NCBI GenBank assembly: GCA_017447625.1
Contig: JAFSNB010000001.1
Span: 1 to 64,000 of the forward strand
Direction: 5' to 3'
DNA length: 64,000 nt
Source of the DNA: Bacteroidaceae bacterium
GTDB taxonomy: Bacteria; Bacteroidota; Bacteroidia; Bacteroidales; Bacteroidaceae
The position numbers and the translations under genes are program-made. This document shows positions 27,501-33,658 of this stretch, in pieces (position 1 is the stretch's first letter; every line of letters begins with the position of its first letter). A model generated the notes under the pieces. It saw nothing but the letters and a program-made list of their open reading frames with translations, was not told the origin of the DNA and did not search any database.

Positions 27501-28404
27501 CGCCGGATGGACTGGTACCGGACTCGATGCAGCCACCAAGACCGTGACCATTGCCACTGGCTCTACTGGCAACCGCAGCTACACGGCCACTTGGACGAAG
27601 GCCGTTTATAGCGTGACCATCACCGGAGCCGGCGTCACAGCCGACAATATGGCTCCCAAATATGGCGACGACGTGGTGATTACCATAGCAGACGATCCTG
27701 ACCGCACGCTGAACACGCTGACCGTAAACGGTGCTGACGTAACCGACGATGTCGTTGACGGCAAATACACCATCGAGAACGTGTCAGCCAACGTGGTTGT
27801 AGTGGCCACCTTCAACTCCACCAAGGAGTTCATCGCTATGGCTCACTCACAGCAGACATTCTGCTGCTCGCAGGACCTCGACTTCTCCGAAGTTTCTGGT
27901 CTGAAGGCTTATATCGCCAGCGGTTATGACAAGAGCTCCGGTCAGGTGCTCCTCACCCGCGTAGAGAGCGTTCCCGCCGGAACCGGCCTCCTGCTCGCAG
28001 GCACCGAGGGCGTCACCTACAAAGTGCCTTACACCACATCTAACGCCTTCTACGTGAACCTGCTCAAGCCCGTGACTGAAGCTCAGACCGTTCACGCCAC
28101 CGACGGCGCTTACACCAACTTCCTCTATGGCAAGGTTGATGACGACGAGGGCTTCTTCAAGAGTTCAGGCTCCGGCACAGTAGCAGCAGGCAAGGCTTAT
28201 CTGCAACTGCCGACAGCCGCCCTGCCCGCAGGAGTCAAGGGCGTAAGCTTCGTCATTGACGACGAACTCACTCCCGTTCAGCCTCTGACAGCCGACGGCG
28301 ACTCACCCGCCAACATCTTTGACCTCAACGGCCGCAAAATGGTCAATGGAAGACTCCCCAAGGGAGTTTACATCATCAACGGCAAGAAAGTAATGGTGAA
28401 GTAA
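24598..28404 (+). CDS. BspA-like surface protein: leucine-rich repeats, Listeria-Bacteroides repeats, C-terminal sorting-like motif
   Basis: A 1268-aa secreted protein beginning with a signal peptide (MKKLIFSTVLFFVAIAIGAQ). Residues about 45-570 are BspA-type leucine-rich repeats (ASVLTIGDAAF, SITIEDSETPLTM, NVTSIGINAFHDC) arranged in three long near-identical blocks. Residues about 650-1000 hold five Listeria-Bacteroides (Flg_new) repeats, each starting like YNLSYTLNGG or YTITFNSNGG and containing GYTFAGW. A C-terminal domain of about 190 residues ends with IFDLNGRK and GVYIINGKKVMVK, the motif shared with other proteins here. BspA proteins bind fibronectin and other host or bacterial surfaces; that role is inferred. 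The kelch-AraC gene precedes it and a 67-aa gene follows after 15 bases. Confidence 0.9.
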   Translation: MKKLIFSTVLFFVAIAIGAQTKFTVGNFTYSVTDEENHKVSIAKADEVELTGALVIPTSVTHEAVTYAVTSIGVSGFNGTGITSVTIPASVLTIGDAAFGGCNSMTSITIEDSETPLTMAGSWYERPLWSPASTIYIGRNLILTGEEVNPLTYDVTSVEFGPKVTTINPALFYSNNKLTSITIGSGVTTIGDNAFYSCGGAEEVSETVVTMGSNVTSIGINAFHDCPKLKSIALPSKLTTIGNGAFCNTGLTSISIPASVMTIGDATFQDCNSMSSITIEDSETPLTMPGTWYERPFLNNTATTIYIGRNLTLTGGENNPILYEATSVEFGPKVTTINPALFYSNNKLTSITIGSGVTTIGEAAFYSCGTYWDDENNQGVEELVVIMGSNVTSIGINAFHDCPKLKSIALPSTLATIGNGAFSNSGLTSISIPASVMTIGDVAFQDCGSMTSITIEDSETPLTMTGSWYARPFWNTATSIYLGRNVTLTEEVNPIFVSATSVEFGPQVTEISAPISGLLTSVKAPWLTPITIAEGIFNETELENATLWVPGGTMDAYEAANNWKEFANKDFASFVVSITASAHGTLAVADISSTNNETETTLIDRETDAVFTVTPATGYELTTFTVNDEAKTPTEGSYTVENLLADQTVVAGFTAITYNLSYTLNGGSVASANPENYTIESAAITLNNPTREGYTFAGWTGTGLDAATTTVTIPAGSIGDRSYTANWTPIVYNIELTLDGGTADNPSSYTIESAAITLTNPTKTGYTFKGWKLNGEGDALMSVTIASGSTGNKAYTATWQINQYTITFNSNGGSAIDPITQYYATEVEAPNNPTRTGYTFAGWLPEVPATIPAENKTCVAQWTINQYTITFNTAGGSVIDPITQDYATAVEAPADPTRTGYTFAGWDSDIPTTIPAGNVTINATWTPINYTLSYELAGGSVASANPASYTIESAAITLTNPTKTGFDFAGWTGTGLDAATKTVTIATGSTGNRSYTATWTKAVYSVTITGAGVTADNMAPKYGDDVVITIADDPDRTLNTLTVNGADVTDDVVDGKYTIENVSANVVVVATFNSTKEFIAMAHSQQTFCCSQDLDFSEVSGLKAYIASGYDKSSGQVLLTRVESVPAGTGLLLAGTEGVTYKVPYTTSNAFYVNLLKPVTEAQTVHATDGAYTNFLYGKVDDDEGFFKSSGSGTVAAGKAYLQLPTAALPAGVKGVSFVIDDELTPVQPLTADGDSPANIFDLNGRKMVNGRLPKGVYIINGKKVMVK
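25050..26040 (+). repeat. Long near-identical DNA repeats within the BspA-like gene
   Basis: The stretches near 25058-25290 and 25568-25820 are almost identical in DNA, including GGCAGCAACGTGACGAGCAT, and a third related block runs to about 26040. The identity at third codon positions points to recent duplication or gene conversion. Confidence 0.85.
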
Positions 28405-28419
28405 AGACCCACTGCTACT

Positions 28420-28623
28420 ATGAAAAAGACTTATTTACATCCGAGGACGGTGGTACACAGCCTGTGTACCGCCTCCATCCTGGCCCTCTCAGGCAACCTG
28501 AAAGAGGGCGAGATAACCAACGCCGACGTGCATGTTAATGAGGAAATAGACGGCGGCAACGCCTGGGCCAAGGGTAACACCATAAACTGGGAGGACGACT
28601 GGAGCGACGATTCCAGCTTGTAA
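28420..28623 (+). CDS. Small partner protein S1 (M-KK-x-Y-x2-P family), 67 aa
   Basis: A small acidic protein starting MKKTYLHPRTVVHSL, followed by ILALSG and an acidic, Trp-containing tail (NWEDDWSDD). It belongs with two other small proteins in this window (64 aa at 35490-35684 and 53 aa at 63115-63276): all start M-(V)-KK-(T/I)-Y-x2-P, have a hydrophobic I-(L/I)-x-(L/G)-S stretch near residue 20-27 and end in acidic residues with Trp. Each follows a large secreted protein with the DLxGR...NGKK C-terminal motif, here after 15 bases. There is no signal peptide. Function unknown; a maturation or secretion partner, or a peptide precursor, are possibilities. Confidence 0.7.
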   Translation: MKKTYLHPRTVVHSLCTASILALSGNLKEGEITNADVHVNEEIDGGNAWAKGNTINWEDDWSDDSSL

Positions 28624-28653
28624 CCGCCGAAAACCACAACATAAACTCAATAT

Positions 28654-28697
28654 GGGGGCTGTGTCACATCCGTTTGGCACAGCCCCCTTTCGTTTTG
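28654..28697 (+). terminator. Rho-independent terminator after S1
   Basis: A 10-bp stem (GGGGGCTGTG with CACAGCCCCC, 28654-28663 and 28678-28687) is followed by TTTCGTTTTG. Confidence 0.85.
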
Positions 28698-28762
28698 CCG
28701 TAAGGCCTCGCCCCAAAATTATGCATTCTGCATTATAAATTATGAATTAATTCGTGCTTTCT

Positions 28763-28793
28763 TTTGTGCAAACAGAATAAAGTACTACTTTTG
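28763..28793 (+). promoter_or_regulatory. Promoter of the double TonB_C gene
   Basis: TTTG (28763-28766), 19 bases, TACTTTTG (28786-28793), 28 bases before the ATG at 28821. Confidence 0.75.
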
Positions 28794-28820
28794 TCGGCGA
28801 AAACACTAAAACTCCGACCT

Positions 28821-29678
28821 ATGAAGAAACTATTATTGCTCATCGCGGCTATGGTGCTGACCATCGGCCAAGCCGCTGCCCAGAAGGGAGGCAGCGAAAG
28901 CAAGGAAGACAAGATTTACGAAGTCGTAGAGAAGAACGCCTCCTTTCCGGGCGGCGACGCAGCCTGCTACAACTGGATTGCTCAGCACATACAATATCCT
29001 GCGTTGGCGCAGGAGCAGGGCATCCAGGGCCGCGTTTTCGTACAATTCGTGGTGAACACCGACGGTACACTGGACGATGTGAAAGCCGTGCGCTCCCCGG
29101 ACCCATCGCTCGCCGAAGAGGCCGTCCGCGTCGTTAAGAGTATGCCGAGATGGAATCCCGCTACGCAGAACAGCAAGGCCGTGCGCTCTCGCTTCAACAT
29201 CCCCATCATGTTCCGCCTCAGCGCCCCCGAAGAGAATCAGGACGCCGGTAACGGCGGCGCAGCAGCTAACGGCGATGCGAAGGCAGGCGGCCAAAGCAGC
29301 AATTCCTCTGCAGGCGCAGAGGGTGGAGACAACAGGGTATTCGAGGTCGTGGAGAAGAATGCCTCTTTCCCCGGCGGTAACGAGGCCTGCTACGCTTGGT
29401 TAGCAAAGCAAATCCGTTATCCTGCAGTAGCGCAGGAACAGGGCATCCAGGGCCGCGTTTTCGTGCAGTTCGTGGTGAACACCGACGGCTCAATAACCGA
29501 AGTGAAAGCCGTGCGCTCCCCGGACCCATCGCTTGCCGAAGAAGCCGTCCGCGTCGTGAAGAGTATGCCGAAATGGAATCCCGCCACTCAGAAAGGCGTG
29601 ACCGTGCGTTCACGCCTCAACCTCCCCATCATGTTCCGCCTCAGCGCACCCGAGCAGCCCAAGAAAGCCAGGCGATAA
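28821..29678 (+). CDS. Periplasmic protein with two TonB C-terminal domains
   Basis: A 285-aa exported protein starting with a signal peptide (MKKLLLLIAAMVLTIGQAAAQ). It carries two copies of a TonB_C-like domain (about residues 32-138 and 170-277) that are nearly identical in sequence, each with the pattern YPALAQEQGIQGRVFVQFVV, DPSLAEEAVRVVKSMP and W-x-P. A Gly/Ala/Ser-rich linker of about 30 residues joins them. Normal TonB proteins have one such domain after a membrane anchor and a Pro-rich spacer, so this is a soluble tandem variant; contact with outer-membrane receptors is possible but inferred. The DNA of the two halves is also closely similar. Confidence 0.85.
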   Translation: MKKLLLLIAAMVLTIGQAAAQKGGSESKEDKIYEVVEKNASFPGGDAACYNWIAQHIQYPALAQEQGIQGRVFVQFVVNTDGTLDDVKAVRSPDPSLAEEAVRVVKSMPRWNPATQNSKAVRSRFNIPIMFRLSAPEENQDAGNGGAAANGDAKAGGQSSNSSAGAEGGDNRVFEVVEKNASFPGGNEACYAWLAKQIRYPAVAQEQGIQGRVFVQFVVNTDGSITEVKAVRSPDPSLAEEAVRVVKSMPKWNPATQKGVTVRSRLNLPIMFRLSAPEQPKKARR

Positions 29679-29706
29679 AGCCCACATCCTTAAACACACC
29701 GGCAAC

Positions 29707-29838
29707 CCTCCCGAGGAACACTGAAAATCCTCCCAAGGTTTACCGACTATTCTCCCAAGGCACACTGAAAATCCTCCCGAGGAACACTGAAAATCCTCCC
29801 AAGCTTTACTGACTATTCTCCCAAGGCACACCGACCTT
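29707..29838 (+). repeat. 22-bp-period tandem array A
   Basis: Six consecutive 22-base units starting CCTCCCGAGG, CCTCCCAAGG or TCTCCCAAGG, with second halves alternating between AACACTGAAAAT and TTTACCGACTAT types. Period 22 is not a multiple of three, and no gene is likely here. A 40-base spacer separates it from array B. Confidence 0.88.
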
Positions 29839-29878
29839 TGGGCCATGGGAAAGCGACTTGTCGGCCTCGATTCATTCA

Positions 29879-29963
29879 TTAACACACAGCCGTGTGTTAA
29901 TTATAACACAGATGTGTGTTAATTGTAACACAGCTGTATATTAATTAAAACACAACTGTGTTA
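29879..29963 (+). repeat. 22-24-bp-spaced palindromic array B
   Basis: Four palindromic sites of the form AACACA-x2-TGTGTT, beginning at 29881, 29905, 29927 and 29949. The first is a perfect inverted repeat (TTAACACAC-AGCC-GTGTGTTAA, 29879-29900). Regular spacing of about two helical turns is typical of cooperatively bound operators. Confidence 0.8.
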
Positions 29964-29966
29964 TAA

Positions 29967-30076
29967 TCAATAGACCAAGGGCGAAGGGTCAATGGACCAA
30001 GGGCAAAGAGTCAATGGACCAAGGGGGAACAGTCATTTAGCCAAGGGGGAAAGGTCGATGAATCAAGAGGAAACGA
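29967..30076 (+). repeat. 22-bp-period tandem array C
   Basis: Five units of 22 bases starting TCAATGGACCAAGGG or variants (29967, 29989, 30011, 30033, 30055), degrading toward the right end. It follows array B directly. The remaining 54 bases to the next gene are AT-rich with no clear promoter. Confidence 0.88.
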
Positions 30077-30130
30077 ATAACAACAAATAACAAACAACTA
30101 TCATAACAATAATAACCAACAACTACCTTT

Positions 30131-30745
30131 ATGAACATACGTTACAGAATTCAACTGAACCCCAACCCGGAGCCGGGGCAGGAGGCAAAAGGGGCGCACA
30201 TCCGCGCCATAACAGAAGGAGCCGTAAGCACAGAAAGGCTCTGCGAAGAGATTTCCCTGCAATGTACCCTCACAGGCACAGACGTGAAGAGTGTGCTCGA
30301 TGCCCTGAAAGGGCAGATTCTGCTGCATCTGAGCAGGAACAACACTGTTCATCTGGACGGACTCGGGACATTCAGCCTCAGCGTCAAGGGAAAGATTGTA
30401 GCCGAGAACAAGCGTAAGCATCTGATTGTTAAGAACCCGCGCGTCAGGTCTGTGCTTTTCCGTCCCGAGCGCCAGCTTATAGATTACTTCGCAAACGCTC
30501 ACTTCAAGCACGGGACATATCTCCCCGGGCAGAAGATTGACGAGGCTTATATCAACGAGAAGCTGACAGAATTCTTTGCAGAGAAAAGCAGCCTGCGCAT
30601 CAGCGAACTGCGCACCCTTCTCACCCTGAATATCTACGATGCCCGCAAGCTGCTGGCAAAGTTCTTGGATGAGGGTGCCCTCAAGCGCGAAGGACGCAAG
30701 GGCAGCTCAGTCTATATCCCCCTCCCGGGCCACTTCGGTAAGTAG
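30131..30745 (+). CDS. HU-like DNA-binding protein with C-terminal extension
   Basis: A 204-aa protein whose first 125 residues resemble the Bacteroidetes HU-HIG group of histone-like proteins: MNIRYRIQLNPNPEP, GAHIRAITEGAVSTERLCEEI, and NTVHLDGLGTFSLSVKG around residues 75-91. The C-terminal part (about 130-204) looks like a winged helix-turn-helix (SELRTLLTLNIYDARKLLAKF...EGRKGSSVYIP). The upstream 22-bp-period arrays could be a binding region for this or another nucleoid protein. Transcription would have to read through the arrays or start in the AT-rich 54 bases. Confidence 0.78.
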   Translation: MNIRYRIQLNPNPEPGQEAKGAHIRAITEGAVSTERLCEEISLQCTLTGTDVKSVLDALKGQILLHLSRNNTVHLDGLGTFSLSVKGKIVAENKRKHLIVKNPRVRSVLFRPERQLIDYFANAHFKHGTYLPGQKIDEAYINEKLTEFFAEKSSLRISELRTLLTLNIYDARKLLAKFLDEGALKREGRKGSSVYIPLPGHFGK

Positions 30746-30946
30746 GATTGAGAGAGGAAAATTCCACGAAAACGGTCGCAGAGGTGTTATTTTTGATATA
30801 TTAGCGACCACTTTCGCGCAGTTTTACACAAAAATCAACACCATTATATTCCTTTTTATCTTTGTTTTCATGTACTGTTTATATTTAACTGTAAGCTGAC
30901 ACACGATATTTTTGGCCTGAATTTCTTGCAGTTCAGAAATAATCTG

Positions 30947-30954
30947 TATATTTG
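30947..30954 (+). promoter_or_regulatory. -7 box of the partner-switching module
   Basis: TATATTTG, 27 bases upstream of the ATG at 30982, with a CTTG element 18 bases further upstream. The 200 bases before it hold no gene that I can see. Confidence 0.6.
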
Positions 30955-30981
30955 CCACGCAGAAAAGAGAAAAGAGAGATT

Positions 30982-31443
30982 ATGTCCCTGACAAGAAGCC
31001 AAAATGAGACGAAGACGATTGTCCTGAGCAATGATGTTCAGGAGGTGCCACGTCTGGGCATATTCGTGAAGGAGGTGTGCTCGGATATGGGCTTGGAGAA
31101 GGGTGACTCGATTGGTGTGAATCTGGCTGTGGAGGAGGCCGTGGTGAATGTAATGCTCTACGCATACCCGCAGGGAACGCGGGGCGAAGTGACGGTAACG
31201 GCAACGGCGAGCGAGGATAGCCTCATCTTCGAGATACGCGATCAGGGACGGCCGTTCGACCCCACAAAAGCGAAGGATGCAGACGTCAGCCTCGGGCTAA
31301 AAGAGCGTAAGATTGGCGGCCTGGGCATATACCTGATGCGTCACTATATGAACGAAATACGCTACGAACGGCGAAACAACGAGAACATATTGATGTTAAT
31401 ACTTCGTATATCGGAAGTTAAAGGGGAGTTAAAAGGGAGTTAA
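30982..31443 (+). CDS. RsbW-like anti-sigma serine kinase
   Basis: A 153-aa GHKL-type ATP-binding protein. The N-box is NLAVEEAVVNVMLYAY (about residues 43-58), the G1 box is IRDQGRPFDP (about 85-94) and the G2 region is GGLGIYLMRHYMNEI (about 112-126). Such proteins phosphorylate a STAS anti-anti-sigma factor and hold a sigma factor or another output protein. The next two genes supply a STAS domain and a broken PP2C phosphatase. The last residues (EVKGELKGS) and the stop codon come from an 11-bp tandem repeat that continues past the gene, so the original end has probably been replaced. Confidence 0.85.
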   Translation: MSLTRSQNETKTIVLSNDVQEVPRLGIFVKEVCSDMGLEKGDSIGVNLAVEEAVVNVMLYAYPQGTRGEVTVTATASEDSLIFEIRDQGRPFDPTKAKDADVSLGLKERKIGGLGIYLMRHYMNEIRYERRNNENILMLILRISEVKGELKGS

Positions 31444-31459
31444 AGGGGAGTTAAAGGTA
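31416..31459 (+). repeat. 11-bp tandem repeat across the end of the RsbW-like gene
   Basis: Four units of AGTTAAAGGGG (starting 31416, 31427, 31438, 31449). The stop codon TAA at 31441-31443 lies within the third unit. Confidence 0.9.
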
Positions 31460-31541
31460 CGATAGTCCTGCCCCGCGCTACCATAATTGTGAAATCGTAA
31501 ATCGTCAAATACAATATATTGTCAATTAACAAAAGTAATGT

Positions 31542-31609
31542 CCTTTTAACTTCCAAGCGAGCGAAGCGAACAATAACTTCCTTTAACTTCCAAGCGAAGC
31601 GATAACTTC
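31542..31609 (+). repeat. Two copies of a dispersed word (CTTTAACTTCCAAGCGAAGCG...ATAACTT)
   Basis: Two adjacent imperfect copies fill the 180-base gap between the RsbW-like and STAS-kinase genes. Reverse-strand relatives lie at 33634-33658 and 35359-35389, on both sides of the AAA-ATPase gene. Confidence 0.7.
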
Positions 31610-31625
31610 AGAAACTATAATTATT

Positions 31626-32867
31626 ATGGCAACACGAATAACAAGGAACGGTAATGAAGTAATCATCAGTTTTGCAGGACGACTGGACACCGGTACATCG
31701 GCAGAGGTCGGTGCAGAGATTAACAATGCCCTGAGCAGACTGACGGAAGCAGACGGCGAAACGCCGTTTACACAGGTGACTATGGATGCCTCGCAGATGG
31801 AATATATCTCCAGCTCCGGACTGCGCATCCTGCTCTCCCTCTCCAAACGCTACAAGAGCTTCCGCGTGATAGATGTGCAGCCGCAGGTCTATGACGTGCT
31901 GGACACCACGGGCTTCACGAAGATCCTGACCGTAGAACGCTCCATGAGGCGGATGATTATTGACGGCTGTCAGTTGATTGGAGTCGGTGGCGTAGGCACC
32001 GTATATAGGCTGAACGGCGACACCATTATCAAGGTGTTCCGCGAGGGAACGACGCTGGACGAGGTGCGGCGCGAGATCACTATGTCCAAGGAGGCTTTCG
32101 TGCTGGGTATGCCCACCGCCATCTCGTTTGATATTGTGAAGGTTAAAAGACCCACCCCCGGCCAAGAGACTTCCGAGACAGATTGTTACGGGCTGGTTTA
32201 TGAGCTGCTGAACGCCGAGACATTGAGCAGCATTGTCAAACAGCACCCGGAACAGCTGGAACAATATGCCCTGAAATATGCCGACCTGCTACGTCAGATG
32301 CACGACATCGAGGTGCCTCTGGGCGGCAACGTGCCGTCGGCCAAAGAGCGGGAGCTGGAGCAGGTGAACCACATACGCCGCTATTTCCCGCAGGAGAGCG
32401 TGGATATGATGCTTCGCATCGTAGAGAGCATCCCCGAAGCGAACCGTCTGCTGCATTTAGACTTGCAGACGAAGAACGTGATGGTTCAGGACGGCGAGCT
32501 TATGCTCATAGACATGGGCGAGATGGGCTACGGTCATCCGATGCTGGACATGGGCCACGCTTACTCCGCTATGGTGACTCTCGTAGGTGACTATGACAAA
32601 ATAATCGGTATGCCGCGCGAACTCGGACAGCGAGTGTGGGATATAGCCATAGACCGCTACTTCGAGGGCCTGCCCGCCGACATCGTGGCACAGCGCAAGG
32701 CTCAGGTCGAGGTGGTGTCGTGCGTGAGGAACTTCAGCTGGCTCTCCCTCTCCGACTCTTTCCCCGAGGATGTAGTCAGAGAGTGCCAGTCACTCTTCAA
32801 CGAGCGCGTTGCTAACCGCTTCGACTATATTATGGAGGTGTGCTCCGGGTTCAGCAAATGGAAGTAA
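31626..32867 (+). CDS. STAS domain fused to an aminoglycoside-phosphotransferase-like kinase
   Basis: A 413-aa cytoplasmic fusion. Residues 1-110 form a STAS domain of the anti-anti-sigma type, with the phosphorylatable serine region YISSSGLRIL near residue 60. Residues about 115-360 look like a small-molecule or protein kinase of the APH/choline-kinase fold: a glycine-rich loop (GVGGVGTVYRL), a Lys in TIIKVF, the catalytic HLDLQTKNVM and the metal-binding LIDMGE. The STAS part is the expected substrate of the RsbW-like kinase encoded just before it; the kinase part is an unusual addition that may act on the same switch. The pairing with a truncated phosphatase gene follows after 15 bases. 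Confidence 0.82.
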   Translation: MATRITRNGNEVIISFAGRLDTGTSAEVGAEINNALSRLTEADGETPFTQVTMDASQMEYISSSGLRILLSLSKRYKSFRVIDVQPQVYDVLDTTGFTKILTVERSMRRMIIDGCQLIGVGGVGTVYRLNGDTIIKVFREGTTLDEVRREITMSKEAFVLGMPTAISFDIVKVKRPTPGQETSETDCYGLVYELLNAETLSSIVKQHPEQLEQYALKYADLLRQMHDIEVPLGGNVPSAKERELEQVNHIRRYFPQESVDMMLRIVESIPEANRLLHLDLQTKNVMVQDGELMLIDMGEMGYGHPMLDMGHAYSAMVTLVGDYDKIIGMPRELGQRVWDIAIDRYFEGLPADIVAQRKAQVEVVSCVRNFSWLSLSDSFPEDVVRECQSLFNERVANRFDYIMEVCSGFSKWK

Positions 32868-32882
32868 AATCCTCTCATTAGG

Positions 32883-33513
32883 ATGAATATACTGAAGAAA
32901 CTGAGGCCGGAGACGCTGCGGGCGAAATCCACGCTGGCGATTATAGTTACTGTGGCGGTGCTGATAGAGATTATCTCTGCCACACAGTACTGGTATGCCA
33001 GAAAGGGCATACGCGAGGAGGTGGAGCACCGCGCGGCGACAGAGCTGCAAGTGAAGAACCTGGAGATCCAGAAGGTGATGGTAGCGGTGGAGACCGCCGT
33101 ACAGAACACCGTCTGGACGGCCGAGAGGGTGCTGCAACAGCCCGACTCGCTTTATTCCGTGCTTCAGCATCTGGTAGAGCAGAATCAGACCATCGTGGGC
33201 GCAGGCCTGCTGTTCATCGCAAACTATTACCCGCAGCACGGGCGCTGGTTCGAGCCTTACTTCGACGACACCGGCGCGAAGATGATGCTATGCACCTATC
33301 TGCTGCCGATACACGACGCGTCATACCCTTTACGTAAACTCCGACTCAGACACAGAAGTAAACACCCAAACCGAGAACAACGCTGAATCCGGAGCTAAGT
33401 CCGACGCCAAGTCCTTAATAACCCTTATGTCCTCCGCTGTTTCCCGTTTTGTCGGCGATGCTGAACAAAGCGACGACCTCACGATGCTCGCCATAAAATA
33501 TTCAAAGGGATAG
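32883..33513 (+). pseudogene. SpoIIE-like PP2C phosphatase sensor, internally deleted
   Basis: The N-terminal 145 residues are intact: a membrane segment (STLAIIVTVAVLIEIISATQYW), then the start of an extracytoplasmic sensor domain up to CTYLLPIHDAS. After that the frame breaks and stops at 33386. In the +1 frame the last 50 codons (about 33360-33513) give ...GDAEQSDDLTMLAIKYSKG, which is the typical C-terminal end of a SpoIIE-type PP2C phosphatase. The rest of the sensor and nearly all of the phosphatase domain are missing, so a deletion of well over 1 kb is likely. Without it, the switch formed by the two preceding genes lacks its phosphatase. Confidence 0.8.
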
Positions 33514-33537
33514 CACAAACGAAGCTGTTTTCAAATT

Positions 33538-33658
33538 TATAACGAACACGGATAACACAGATGCACACAGATAATCTTTTGACATGTTCAGGAACTTAAA
33601 ATCCGTTCAATCCGAGCAATCCGTGTTCTGAAATAAGAAGTTATCGTTCGCTTCACTC
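33538..33658 (+). repeat. Dispersed repeat words between pseudogene and AAA-ATPase gene
   Basis: Contains AACGAACACGGATAACACAG and AATCCGAGCAATCCGTGTTC, a Bacteroidetes intergenic word also found near 40.38, 61.40, 61.49 and 62.22 kb, followed by AAGTTATCGTTCGCTTCACT that covers the stop codon of the AAA-ATPase gene. Confidence 0.7.

Noticed and set aside
24598..28404. Frameshift or assembly chimera in the BspA-like gene because of repeated DNA
   Set aside because: The frame is continuous across all repeat blocks and the C-terminal domain and motif are intact, so there is no sign of misassembly in the sequence itself.
29707..30076. Possible CRISPR array
   Set aside because: Units are contiguous 22-base repeats with drift, without unique spacers, and no cas gene is nearby.
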